DNA from: Planctomycetota bacterium
GTDB lineage: Bacteria; Planctomycetota; Phycisphaerae; WQYP01
DNA: 38,234 nucleotides
Assembly (NCBI GenBank): GCA_021847065.1
Contig: JAJZVR010000005.1
Location: forward strand, 1 to 38,234
Direction of reading: 5' to 3'
The notes beneath the pieces were generated by a model. The model saw nothing but the letters and a program-made list of their open reading frames with translations, had not been told where the DNA came from and searched no databases. The position numbers and the translations under genes are program-made. Positions 8,566 through 18,200 of the stretch are shown here, one piece after another. How positions within the stretch are numbered: position 1 is the stretch's first letter; each line of letters opens with the position of its first letter.

Positions 8566-9213
8566 ATGAAAATAACAACCATAGACGCAGTTGATCTTCC
8601 CCAGGTTCTCGCGATGTCACCGTTTTCATACGAGCGGTTTTGCGATGAGAAGGCGCGAGAAACCGTCGAGGAACTTTCGCCAGAACCGGAATATCTTTAC
8701 GTGGCGGCAGGTGTCGTTGATGAGCGGCCGGAGGAGCAATGGAACACGCTGGGGCGGGCAGTATGGAACAGGGATAATATCAGGCGCACGGCAACGGGTG
8801 TGTCCGAGTTGCTTGAGTTGCTTGGTGCAGAGGGTTTTGTGGTAAAACACAAGGGGAATCCGCAAACCTGGTTCACGCCCGAGTTGGCCAACGACGGCCG
8901 GGCCGCTGCGAAAATAGCCTTTCTGAGGCGGCATGGCGTGAACCTCGACTTAACAACGTGGGTGGGTGGCTTTCTGATCGAGGGAGACTCGCTGCCGTTC
9001 ATTGATGAGTTCCTCGACTATTCGCATGTCTTTCATCGCTGGCCATTGGAAATGGTCTGCCGGAACCGGCCGCTCATGGTCGGGCTCGATTACGACCTTT
9101 ACGTGTATTGGGTGTCTTGTGATCGGTCGCTACTCGGGCGCGTGACAAGGGAGTTATCGCAGCGCTCGCTGCTTTTTGCACCAAGCCCATATCTTCCTGA
9201 TCTGGAAGGGTAA
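8566..9213 (+). CDS. Hypothetical protein (215 aa)
   Basis: The start at ATG 8566 is chosen because GAAGGA lies nine bases upstream; a GTG at 8542 would add eight residues. The protein is soluble-looking, with no signal peptide or membrane segment. It is Trp/Tyr-rich in its second half (TWVGGFLIEGD, then YDLYVYWVSCDRS) and has a basic GRAAAKIAFLRRHG helix in the middle. No family is recognised. It follows the restriction-modification pair after 366 bases, so it may belong to the same accessory island, but nothing in the sequence links it functionally. Confidence 0.7.
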   Translation: MKITTIDAVDLPQVLAMSPFSYERFCDEKARETVEELSPEPEYLYVAAGVVDERPEEQWNTLGRAVWNRDNIRRTATGVSELLELLGAEGFVVKHKGNPQTWFTPELANDGRAAAKIAFLRRHGVNLDLTTWVGGFLIEGDSLPFIDEFLDYSHVFHRWPLEMVCRNRPLMVGLDYDLYVYWVSCDRSLLGRVTRELSQRSLLFAPSPYLPDLEG

Positions 9214-9254
9214 GATTACCAAGTAACGACGGCTCACTTTTTGAAGGCGGAATC

Positions 9255-9560
9255 ATGGGAATTGATTCGTTCTCGGACACGGAAAAGATTTATTTTCTTG
9301 CGCGGCTTGCCCACGAACTCACCGTCTGCGCCCGCTCCACCTACGAGGCGGGGACGGACCGCGTAATTGAGCCGTGCGTACTGCGGGGATACAATGAATT
9401 GCAACACCGCGTAACTGCGTCATTGCGGGACTACGTTTTGGAAAAGGAGGGGATGCCGTTTTCTGCGGTGCTGCAAATGACCCGAGACTTCGCTGCTGAG
9501 CACGGGCGAAGTGAGATAATATCGTCTCTTGAGCGCCTGTATGGGCGAACGGCAACGTGA
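9255..9560 (+). CDS. Small helical hypothetical protein (101 aa)
   Basis: This 101-residue protein is predominantly alpha-helical, with the segments FLARLAHELTVCARSTYEAG and LRGYNELQHRVTASL and an amphipathic C-terminal helix. A GAAGGCGGA stretch precedes the ATG by a few bases. The composition resembles short conserved hypothetical proteins found singly in accessory regions, with a helical-bundle look. It lies 41 bases after the preceding hypothetical gene on the same strand, so the two may be co-transcribed. No function is assigned. Confidence 0.72.
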   Translation: MGIDSFSDTEKIYFLARLAHELTVCARSTYEAGTDRVIEPCVLRGYNELQHRVTASLRDYVLEKEGMPFSAVLQMTRDFAAEHGRSEIISSLERLYGRTAT

Positions 9561-9662
9561 TAATAGGATTCGCAAACCTTTGCCTAACCGGGGCTCACCT
9601 GTTCACCTGTTCAACGATCAACGGATCTGCGGCGGCAGCAGCGGCCGCTGATATTTTGGCGG

Positions 9663-11024
9663 CTAGGTTTTGGCGGATGTGGGGCGGTGGTCGATAAAGC
9701 GTGCGGGTTTGCGGGGATTGGCGGCGCTTTGTAATTGGCGGATGGCGGCGATGCTGGTAATGGTGATTTGGGGGTGAACCTTCAACAGTGCGCGGACTTT
9801 CAGCGCCAGACGATCACGGATGGCCGCGGTGTTGCGTGTGAGGCATACGTGGAGTTCCACGCGATCACTTAAATCATGCTCGCGATGGGCCACGACGGCG
9901 TAATCCTGCACTTCCGGGATGCTGCTGAGGCAATCAAAGATGGCGGATGGGAAAAGACTTGAGCCGCGAACTTTCAGTAATTGCCGCTTACGCCCCACGA
10001 TGGGACCCAGCCGCGGCGTGGTGCGGCCACAGGGGCATGGATCGGTGTATAGTGCGGCAATATCGCCGGTGCGAAACCGCACCAGTGGCATGGCCTGGAC
10101 ACCTAAGGGCGTGACGACCACTTCACCGAGCGTACCGGTTGGAACGGTGGCACCGTGATCATCGAGAATTTCCACCGCCGCCAATGCGGGGTTCAAATGT
10201 CCGCCTATGCACTTTGGGCCTTCGGCAAAGGTGCAGCAGGTTTCGGTACACGCATAGGTGCTTAGAGCCGGAACGCGCAATGTATCGGTCAGGCGATGGG
10301 CCAATGCATTGGGAATTAACGCCGCGGTGCGCAGTGGCTCGCCAATTCCGATGACCGCCTGAATTACTGACGATTGATTATCGCCTGGCGCTGTGCCGCA
10401 AGCACCGGCCAGCAGCGACGGCACGGTGATAACATAATTTCGGCGATCGCCGCAGAGCAAAGATTGCAGAATATCAAGCTGTGCCGCATACGCCGATCCG
10501 GCACGGATGCACGCCACCCCCAGTTTCTGGGCGCCAAGCCAATACGCCAGGCCCGCCACAAACATACGATCAAGTGCCAATGCCAGAGTCAAGGTATCAC
10601 CCTGGCATAGTCCGGCAATATTCAGCGCCACCGCCTCATTTTCCGCCAGGCGCTGCAAATCTGCCGCGGTCAGCGGCACCCGCAGGGGCTTGCCGGTGGT
10701 ACCGGAAGTTGTGACCCATTCCCGCACAGCATCAGGCTTGCAGGCAAAGGCCGCGTCGCCAACTGCCGCCAGTTGGTCTTTATCGGTCAGCACGCAATCT
10801 GTGAGGTGCTGCAATGTTTTTATGGAATGGGGCAAACGCCCGGCGTAAAGGCGTGATTTATCCGCATGACGGATATGCCGGCGCAAGGCATTAAGCTGTA
10901 ATGCCTGCCAGCGCTTTACCGGCCAGAATAAATGCTCACCGATTTGGGGAGCGTGGCTTTTACTCGGCGTTTTTGTTGATCCGCGTTTTTTTATCACAGA
11001 GCGTCCTGATTTTACAATCTTCAT
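9663..11024 (-). CDS. PaaK-like adenylate-forming ligase
   Basis: This 453-residue member of the ANL superfamily carries the ATP-binding loop TTSGTTGKP at about 105-113, an ACTETCC adenine-region motif, and RTGD followed by DPCPCGR. The CPCGR motif is characteristic of phenylacetate-CoA ligase-type enzymes. It should activate a carboxylic acid as an acyl-adenylate and load it onto CoA or a carrier; the substrate cannot be read from the sequence. The N-terminal 30 residues are Lys/Ser-rich and probably disordered. Its ATG overlaps the end of the MMPL gene by 4 bases (ATGA), so it is the last gene of the four-gene operon. This suggests that the acid it activates is destined for the exporter or its cargo. 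Confidence 0.85.
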   Translation of the reverse strand: MKIVKSGRSVIKKRGSTKTPSKSHAPQIGEHLFWPVKRWQALQLNALRRHIRHADKSRLYAGRLPHSIKTLQHLTDCVLTDKDQLAAVGDAAFACKPDAVREWVTTSGTTGKPLRVPLTAADLQRLAENEAVALNIAGLCQGDTLTLALALDRMFVAGLAYWLGAQKLGVACIRAGSAYAAQLDILQSLLCGDRRNYVITVPSLLAGACGTAPGDNQSSVIQAVIGIGEPLRTAALIPNALAHRLTDTLRVPALSTYACTETCCTFAEGPKCIGGHLNPALAAVEILDDHGATVPTGTLGEVVVTPLGVQAMPLVRFRTGDIAALYTDPCPCGRTTPRLGPIVGRKRQLLKVRGSSLFPSAIFDCLSSIPEVQDYAVVAHREHDLSDRVELHVCLTRNTAAIRDRLALKVRALLKVHPQITITSIAAIRQLQSAANPRKPARFIDHRPTSAKT

Positions 11025-14000
11025 TTTGCATCAAAGTTTATGGTCAATAGCAGACAATGGCCAGCATCCCAGATCAGTAATTTGTGCGGGAAAGTTCCCC
11101 GGTCATAGTTTTGATATTGAATTTCAATGTTCCGCTGCGCACTGGTGACTCGGCAAACACGCAAATAACCCGCCGGTCCGGCGAACGTCGCGTAGTGATG
11201 ATGGCCTTTGAGGATAAGAGTGTGATTGCCGGTATTAAACTGTTGTGGCCGGGAAGTCAGGTTTGCGGGCAGTCGCAGCGCTAAAGCTGTATCCACCGCC
11301 AAATACTTAGCCAGGCTTTCAGGAAAATCTGCGGCTTTGTGCAGTACCGTGGGCTTGGTCCCGCAAACACGCACATCACAGAGCAGTGTTCCAAATTCTG
11401 AAGCACACGTTACGCGTAGGGTGCCAAGCGCGTGGCCTTTTACCTGCCCGATCATACTGAATTGATGACCTTGCCAGTTCACATCGGCAAAAAACTGCTT
11501 ATTACATTGGCGGGGAAATGCTAACAGCGATTTCTGGGCGGCGGCGGGTGTCGGGGGCGGTGTTATTGGCGGACGATAGGCCAACGGCGGCGGCACGCTG
11601 CAACAACCACCTAATACACCGATCAGCAGAATCACAATTACCAGCAACACCGCTGCGCGCCAGGCATTGAGCACCACACGGAAAATACGTTGGCCCCCCG
11701 CCGCTGCCGGTGGATGAAGAATAAGTCTTACCAGCGGCCCGACGATAAAGTAACTGGCCAGATAGCCACCGAGAATTCCGGCGGTCAGAGTCATACCAAT
11801 CCAGTGTAAAACGGGGTGGCCCGCCAGAATCATAGCTGCGGTGCCCAGAATGGTTGTTGCCGCACAAAGGAAAGTGGCGGAATTGCGGTTTCCCGCGCCT
11901 ACTGTAAGCGTCCGGAGCGCCGGATCGCTGGCGGCATAGATACCATAATCCACAGCCACACCCATGGTGAATAACATTGGCACCAAGCTAAGGAGATTCA
12001 AACCACCGCCCCACCACTGTGCGACGCCCAGCAACCAGATAAAGCCAACGCCCAGCGACACAGCCGCGATGGCCGCTATATCCAGGCGTCGAAAATAAAT
12101 CCAGAGAGGAATTAAAATCAGCAATGCCACCCAGGGGAACAGATGTTTGGCCTCCATCCGGGCATGATACGATGCGTTGAGATACAACACCTGGCCGCAA
12201 ATGATGGACACCGCCGGCAGATCATGCCGCACTTCCGCAGCCCATTGCGTGGCGAGCTTAGGTGACAGGGACGCATTGAGTTGCACGGTGGAAGATATGG
12301 AGATGTCATGCGGGAGAATTTCCACCACACCGGGAAACAAGCTTGCCGGGGATTGTTGTAAACGCGGCAATGCCGATTCGGCAATGTTTGGAGATTGCCA
12401 GGATTTTACCGCGGCATCAAAGGCATCGGAGCGCAAGTCCGCTGCGGAGGCGGCATGGGCGAGCAGCATTTTGGCGCGGTTGATTTGTTGAGGATTCCAG
12501 AATGCCCGCCACGCCGCCAGGCGGCGTTCGGCGGTCAGTGGATCAGGAAGAATGGCGGACGGGGTGGTATAACCGGCGATCAGGTGCCGGGTTTTGAGAA
12601 TAGCAAGAGTGTGATCTAATATTTGCAATTCGCTTAAGGCTTGGGCAGCGGAGGGCTGATGAATGGTAATTACGCCTGATTGGCGCAGATGCCCCCATAC
12701 CTTGGCGAACATGGTTTGATCCTGCTTAAGCGCTACGGAGGAGCCATCCAAAGAGCGCCCGTTGGCGGTATAGCCGACGATAAGTGCCCGGCTAGCCAGC
12801 CAGAACGTGATGAGAATAAATGCGAACGTTGCGAAGACTTTCAGTAATCCGGGACGCATCCAATAAGCCGATCTGAGAGATGAGGACACCGCGTTGCGCG
12901 AAGGAGGGACTGTGGTTGTCGAATCATTTAAACTCGTACCGGTATTATTTTCCATATTGGCTTTAAGATTCATCTCGACCGGGGACGTATTTTCTTGCCC
13001 ATCGATTGGGGGATGATCAGGTGAAATGCGTGCCTGGGTGTTCTCGGCGGCTTTGGTGGATCGGCAGACCCATGGCCCCAAATATGCCGGTAACACGAGG
13101 AATGTTACCAGCCAAATACACCCGGTGGCACCGGCGATAAACAGGCCCAGCGCCTGGAGGCCGGGGGCGGAACTTGCCGCCAGCGCGCCGTAGCCGGTCA
13201 TGCTGGTGCAGACGCTCATGGAGATGGGGCCCAATAATTCCCGCGCCGCCAGAGCTGGCATATTGCTTTCAAACCGCCCCGCGCGCCGTGCCATACGATT
13301 CATGGCCGCCATAAGTTGGATGCCATAATCCGTGGTGGCTCCGCATAAAAGTCCGTCGAAACCCAGGACGATTAAAGGAATGTGCAATCGCAACAGGCCC
13401 GCGATGCCCAAAGCTGTTCCCAGCCCCACCATGGGCGGAATCAGGCACACGACCACAGCGCCGATGCGCCGGAAATAAATGGCGATAACGCCGGCCACCA
13501 GAAGCGTTCCGACAATTGAAATGATTTTGAGATCTCGCTTTACCAGACGCTGATTCTCCACAAAGTTTCGGTAAGGCCCCACCATCCATACGCGCAGAGT
13601 CGGCATTTTCTTTTGCGCTTGGGCAATCGCCGCACGGATGATTGCCAGCATCTTTTCTGATTTTGCAACATTTTGCGGCCTGAAAGGCGGCGCCAGAATC
13701 ATCATGGCGTGACGGTCATTGCCACTGACCAGCGCCGAACCGGAAAAATGCGCCCCCGTTCCGGGACTAAGAGATTTAAGCCGTGCCAGCAGCAACTGCC
13801 GCATATCCAGTGGATCATACTGCAATTGCGCGGCGATCATCTGCCCGGCCGGCCCGGCCATTTTTTCCACCTGCTGATGAAAATGCCGATCCAGCCAATG
13901 TGAAGAAAGGCGGTGGTGGAAAATATTGAGCTGTGAATGTGAAAGGAGAATCGGCGCGCTATTTCGCAGGGCGATTTGTGCCTGCAGTTGTCGGGATTCC

Positions 14001-14383
14001 GATGCACCATACCAAAGAGTTGAAAACTCATGCGTTTTTTGCAGACCATGAGCCAATAATTGAACTGCGGCCCGCAGATTGCCCGGCTGGCCAGAGGCAA
14101 AATGCACATCCAGCCGCATCGCATCGGCCAGACCGTTGCGATCCTCGGATAGTCGCACATCATGTATGGCCGCACTATGGGCGGAAAAAAAACTCAGCAG
14201 ACTGGTTTGCCACACGATGTTATTCGATGCGGCAAACAGCAGGCCACCGAGAATCAGCAGCACAGCGGTTAAAATAAGGCGATGTGCCCGCAAGAGTTCG
14301 TACCAGCGCAACATCAGCCCCGCGAGCCGATCAGATTGCGAAGCACTGCTTGGTGGGACGCCCGAATAATCCGAATCCTTCAT
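11021..14383 (-). CDS. MMPL/RND-type exporter fused to a DUF3261-like domain
   Basis: This is a 1120-residue protein. Two similar halves each have one membrane segment, a large periplasmic domain and a cluster of five or six membrane helices, as in MMPL/RND lipid exporters (first half about 38-460, second about 510-925). The loop between the halves (about 465-505) is polar. After the last helix comes LLIGVLGGCC with Cys927, a lipobox-like site, then a Pro-rich linker and about 170 residues of beta-rich sequence (SEFGTLLCDVRVCG, KLLIWDAGHCLLL) resembling DUF3261 lipoproteins. In aryl-polyene-type clusters that protein is usually encoded separately just after the MMPL gene. Both ends overlap neighbours by 4 bases. 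The role is probably export of a lipid-like or polyene-like product from the inner membrane; the DUF3261 assignment is by resemblance only. Confidence 0.85.
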   Translation of the reverse strand: MKDSDYSGVPPSSASQSDRLAGLMLRWYELLRAHRLILTAVLLILGGLLFAASNNIVWQTSLLSFFSAHSAAIHDVRLSEDRNGLADAMRLDVHFASGQPGNLRAAVQLLAHGLQKTHEFSTLWYGASESRQLQAQIALRNSAPILLSHSQLNIFHHRLSSHWLDRHFHQQVEKMAGPAGQMIAAQLQYDPLDMRQLLLARLKSLSPGTGAHFSGSALVSGNDRHAMMILAPPFRPQNVAKSEKMLAIIRAAIAQAQKKMPTLRVWMVGPYRNFVENQRLVKRDLKIISIVGTLLVAGVIAIYFRRIGAVVVCLIPPMVGLGTALGIAGLLRLHIPLIVLGFDGLLCGATTDYGIQLMAAMNRMARRAGRFESNMPALAARELLGPISMSVCTSMTGYGALAASSAPGLQALGLFIAGATGCIWLVTFLVLPAYLGPWVCRSTKAAENTQARISPDHPPIDGQENTSPVEMNLKANMENNTGTSLNDSTTTVPPSRNAVSSSLRSAYWMRPGLLKVFATFAFILITFWLASRALIVGYTANGRSLDGSSVALKQDQTMFAKVWGHLRQSGVITIHQPSAAQALSELQILDHTLAILKTRHLIAGYTTPSAILPDPLTAERRLAAWRAFWNPQQINRAKMLLAHAASAADLRSDAFDAAVKSWQSPNIAESALPRLQQSPASLFPGVVEILPHDISISSTVQLNASLSPKLATQWAAEVRHDLPAVSIICGQVLYLNASYHARMEAKHLFPWVALLILIPLWIYFRRLDIAAIAAVSLGVGFIWLLGVAQWWGGGLNLLSLVPMLFTMGVAVDYGIYAASDPALRTLTVGAGNRNSATFLCAATTILGTAAMILAGHPVLHWIGMTLTAGILGGYLASYFIVGPLVRLILHPPAAAGGQRIFRVVLNAWRAAVLLVIVILLIGVLGGCCSVPPPLAYRPPITPPPTPAAAQKSLLAFPRQCNKQFFADVNWQGHQFSMIGQVKGHALGTLRVTCASEFGTLLCDVRVCGTKPTVLHKAADFPESLAKYLAVDTALALRLPANLTSRPQQFNTGNHTLILKGHHHYATFAGPAGYLRVCRVTSAQRNIEIQYQNYDRGTFPHKLLIWDAGHCLLLTINFDAK

Positions 14384-15219
14384 GCCGGCCCCACCGGCGC
14401 GAAACTGTGCGGATTTAATCGGAGATTAACTTTGGTATGGCGCAGCCAGAACAGGCTTTGATCGCCATTTTTGGAGACAATACGAATGAATGTTAAATGG
14501 GGGCGGCGCGCGTTGTTTGCGGTTTTATCCACGTTTGCACGCATTGCAAAACCCAATTGAATTTCCTCAACGGCCTGCCTGAGCACTCCCCGGCGCGGGC
14601 GCAACGTGAACAGTGAAAGCTGCATGGATGGTGATTTATGGACGATCTTGGGAGCTTTGCCGGGAACATGGGGAATTTGCGGCATGGGGCGCACCGCACG
14701 ACTCATGCTGATCCGATATTCGGCGCTGACTTTTTCGGCGTTACCCAGAGACCAGGCCGCGAATTGCCGCATAACAATGCCGATGGCGGGTTGGGAATCC
14801 ACCGTGCCGGTGCGCCAATGTGAATCCGATTCGTTGCGCATAAAAATATTTCGTCCCGAGAGAATATAGCAGGATCGATACGGCCAATTGGTTTGAAACC
14901 GCACTTGCCGGGGCCGGGCGATGGTAATAACCCCCAGGCTGAAAAACGGTTTCCGGAGCACCTGCAATTTTTTTTCACATACAAAGGCGGATTGAACGGA
15001 CTTAACCGTCCCCATCGCCGCAATGATTTTTACCAATTCAGTCCGGGCAGTGAGACGGGAACCGGCATCGGCGCGCGAAGTTGCAATCGTCAAACAAGCC
15101 AAGAATAAGAGGAAAGCTCGCAGCGCCACAATATCTGTGCGCAAGAGGTCAACGCGACATGCGACGGGGCCATCGGCAGGTGATTTTATTATCCGTTGAA
15201 ACATGCCAAGTGATTTCAT
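14380..15219 (-). CDS. LolA-like outer-membrane lipoprotein carrier
   Basis: This is a 279-residue secreted protein. A hydrophobic stretch (about 33-48) ends in TSRADAG, a signal-peptidase-I-like site, so the first 30 residues form an unusually long N-region. GAGG four bases before ATG 15219 supports that start. The mature part begins with helix ELVKIIAAMGTVKSVQSAF and continues with beta strands (FFSLGVITIARPRQVRF, NIFMRNES) in the LolA fold order. LolA-like carriers in MMPL clusters shuttle lipids or lipoproteins across the periplasm. The gene lies between the TPR/C39 gene (38-base gap) and the exporter (4-base overlap). A degenerate second copy of its 5' portion lies at 20.4-20.6 kb. Confidence 0.75.
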   Translation of the reverse strand: MKSLGMFQRIIKSPADGPVACRVDLLRTDIVALRAFLLFLACLTIATSRADAGSRLTARTELVKIIAAMGTVKSVQSAFVCEKKLQVLRKPFFSLGVITIARPRQVRFQTNWPYRSCYILSGRNIFMRNESDSHWRTGTVDSQPAIGIVMRQFAAWSLGNAEKVSAEYRISMSRAVRPMPQIPHVPGKAPKIVHKSPSMQLSLFTLRPRRGVLRQAVEEIQLGFAMRANVDKTANNARRPHLTFIRIVSKNGDQSLFWLRHTKVNLRLNPHSFAPVGPA

Positions 15220-15257
15220 AGCACCTCAATGGAAGCGAGATCGTTCCAGCCCACCGC

Positions 15258-18200
15258 TCACAGCGACTTCAGTGCTTCCCGCCAGCACCATATCATACCC
15301 GAAAGTCCGACATTTGAGGCAGCGATTCTTAACAGACAATGGCGATATAAGGCTCTTATTTCCCTGGTTCTCTGGAAGCCGGGAAACAGCAATTTGGCGG
15401 CAATAATTTGCTTCCGCGTGGCCGCGAAAGGAACTTTTGGTTTATCGTAGCGCTGCAAAACAGTGTCCGTGAGAGCTTTGATAAACCGGTGATATGGCGG
15501 GCTGTTGGGCGTAACAACGGCTTGAGTCAACCACGCCTCCGCGGCGGCAGGCTGCTTGACAAGTACCGCATCTGCCGCCAACCACAAAGCGTGAATGGCT
15601 CGACCGGTGGGTTCACCACCCATTTTTACCGCGAACTGGTTGATGTGAATCGCCTTAAGCCGATGACCGATAGCTCGGTAGGAAGCAGCAAGGTTCGCCA
15701 ACATCCATGGCTGCACATCAGCACGGTCACGCCAATCGCGCATCCACGCGATAACCCGGCGATATCGGCCAAAGCGTTTTAGAGCATAGCCTGTTTTTCC
15801 CCATAATTCGGTAGCTCCGCAAAGAATTTTACGGTAACGGCGCATCAACCATGCAAACATCTGAAACTTGTTATGGTCGGCAAGCTGTTGAATAAATTCC
15901 AGCAAGGCTAAATGCAGTGCTCGGGCGTCAGTGCTTAATGAATCAACAAACTCCCGGCACAACTGCCATTTATTTCGGCGTGCCAGGCAACGCACGGACA
16001 ATTCACTGATGATCGCATTGCAGTCGTCCTGATTGAGCGCTTCGCGAACGTAATACCCGATTGAATCACTCCAGTTCCTTTTAGCAAGCACCTCCAATGC
16101 CCGCTCCAGCAGCCATGGTTGCGCGGCGGGCATCCGGCAGAGGCTGATCAGTTCGGTCATCGCCATTTTTTTATCATTGCGTGCGGCGGCCATTTCCAGA
16201 CGGGCCATTAACGAGCGATCAGGAGTGGCATGTTGGCTGAGTTGCTTTTCCAATTTAGCGGCATCGGCAAGATTTCCAGCGGCTAACTCCATATCAAAAA
16301 GATTGCCGACGGCATAGGTGTATGCAGCATCCAATTCAACAGCACGCCGGAAGTTGTCTCGGGCGGCGATCATATTGCCATTTTCCCGGTGGGCATCACC
16401 AAGATAGCCATACGCAATGGGAGCTACCGGCCAAAGACGAACCAATGTCTCGGCCATTTGAAGGTACCGCTTCTTATCGCCCGACTCATTGTACCATTCG
16501 ACGAGTCGACAGGTTCCCCAGTAGTAACGAGGAGATTCCTTAACCAATTCAGCCATTTGGGCAATGGCTTCGGCACGCCGCCCGCGACGATATAAAATCC
16601 AAGCGGCCCGTCCCCGCAGCTCAAATGGGACATCGCCATTAAATACTTCGGGATGGCAGGCGGCGAGGGCTTCTTCCAGGCGCCCCGCCTCGGCGAGACC
16701 GCAGGCTCGCTCATCATACGCTTCAATATTTCGAGGGTCGGCTGCAATGGCACGGTTATATGCGGTCAGTCGCTCATCAAATTGTTCCGGCAACTGCAAC
16801 ATTCGCGCCAAATTAAGCCATACCCGGCTGTCGCCGGAACGGCTTTGGGTAAGTTGTCGGGCGAGCGTGAGCGAAACATCCGGCTGTTTAAGTTCTTGGC
16901 TCCATGATTTCAGCGCATCCCAGCCCCATGGATAATCAGGTTCAAATTGGATTGCACGTTGCAATTGCTCCAAGGCTTTCCGGCGCACACCCATGCGCCA
17001 AAGTATATCCGCCAACATTCCATGATTACGCACATCAAACGGGCTGCGGGAAATAATTTCCTCCAGAACCATTCGCGCTTTTACCAGGTCGCCCGAACGG
17101 GTGTAGAGCGCGGCGAGTTGTCGGGCGGGTTCGCTCCAGCAGCGATCTATCTCCAGCGCCTGTTGAAGCGCTGTCCGTTGTCCGTCGATATTGCCCATGG
17201 CACCATAAACGCCTGCCAAGTCAAGAAAAAGTTTCGGCAACAAGTTGAATTTTTCCACCGCGGCACGCCCGTTGACCAGGGCATCTTCCAGTTTGCCCAT
17301 TTGTGTGAGTTGCAGCGTTACGACGGACCAGGCTTGCCAAAGATCGGGGCGTGCCTTGAGCGCGGCTCGAAGCGATTCAAGCACCTCCTGAGCGTCCAGT
17401 ACCTGCACCGCCTGCGCACGGTATGCCGACAGACATTCGCCAAATATGGTCTGGCGGACAATCTCGGAATGAATAAAGGCCAAGGCCTCTTTGCGACCCG
17501 CTGGTGTATTTTCACTGGCGAGCAATTGATGGATTGCGGGCGTGTAATCAACAGACAGACCAATGGCCTTTTTGAGAGCGTTGATCGCCTCCGGGTGTCT
17601 TCCCTGCCGCATTGCCACCGAGGCATAATAATTGTGCGAAGCAGGACTGTTGGGTTCAAGCGTCAAGGCCATTTGTGCCCCCACCGCGGCCTGATCCACA
17701 TCCTGTATATTCAGCAACGCCGCAACCAATTCTCGACGCGTCCATGCGTCATTGGGGTGCAGACCCATTAGATCCCGCACGGCGCCTAAATATCGGTCGG
17801 GCGACTGATCCCGGAACCAAATAACCCGCAACTGTAATAGTGGATAGTGGTGCGGAAACTTTTCACACTGTGCATCGAGGTATGACTCTGCCTCGCTATT
17901 TCCAACGCTTTGAGCCAGCAGTTCTGTCACCCGCCGCTGCGCGTCCATGGCCAGAGGTTCGGCATCCACTATTTTCCGCCAGAGTGTCAGCGCTTCACGC
18001 GGATCACCCTTGTAAAGGACAATATCCGCTGCCACACGCAGCCATTCGCGCTGCGGACAGACTCCCCGGGCTTTGTCCATATACTCATCAGCCTGCTGCA
18101 GCCGTCCATGACGGGCGTTGGCATTTGCCGCCAGCAGCAGCAGCGAACCATCTTCCGGCAATAAACGAAGGGCTTGCTGCAGCATGTCAAAAGCTTCGGC

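Noticed and set aside
9590-9620. CACCTGTT twice in a row
   Set aside because: Only two copies; too short to call a repeat element.
16947-17771. 274-codon plus-strand frame inside the TPR gene
   Set aside because: Antisense to the TPR repeats; no domain and no ribosome binding site.
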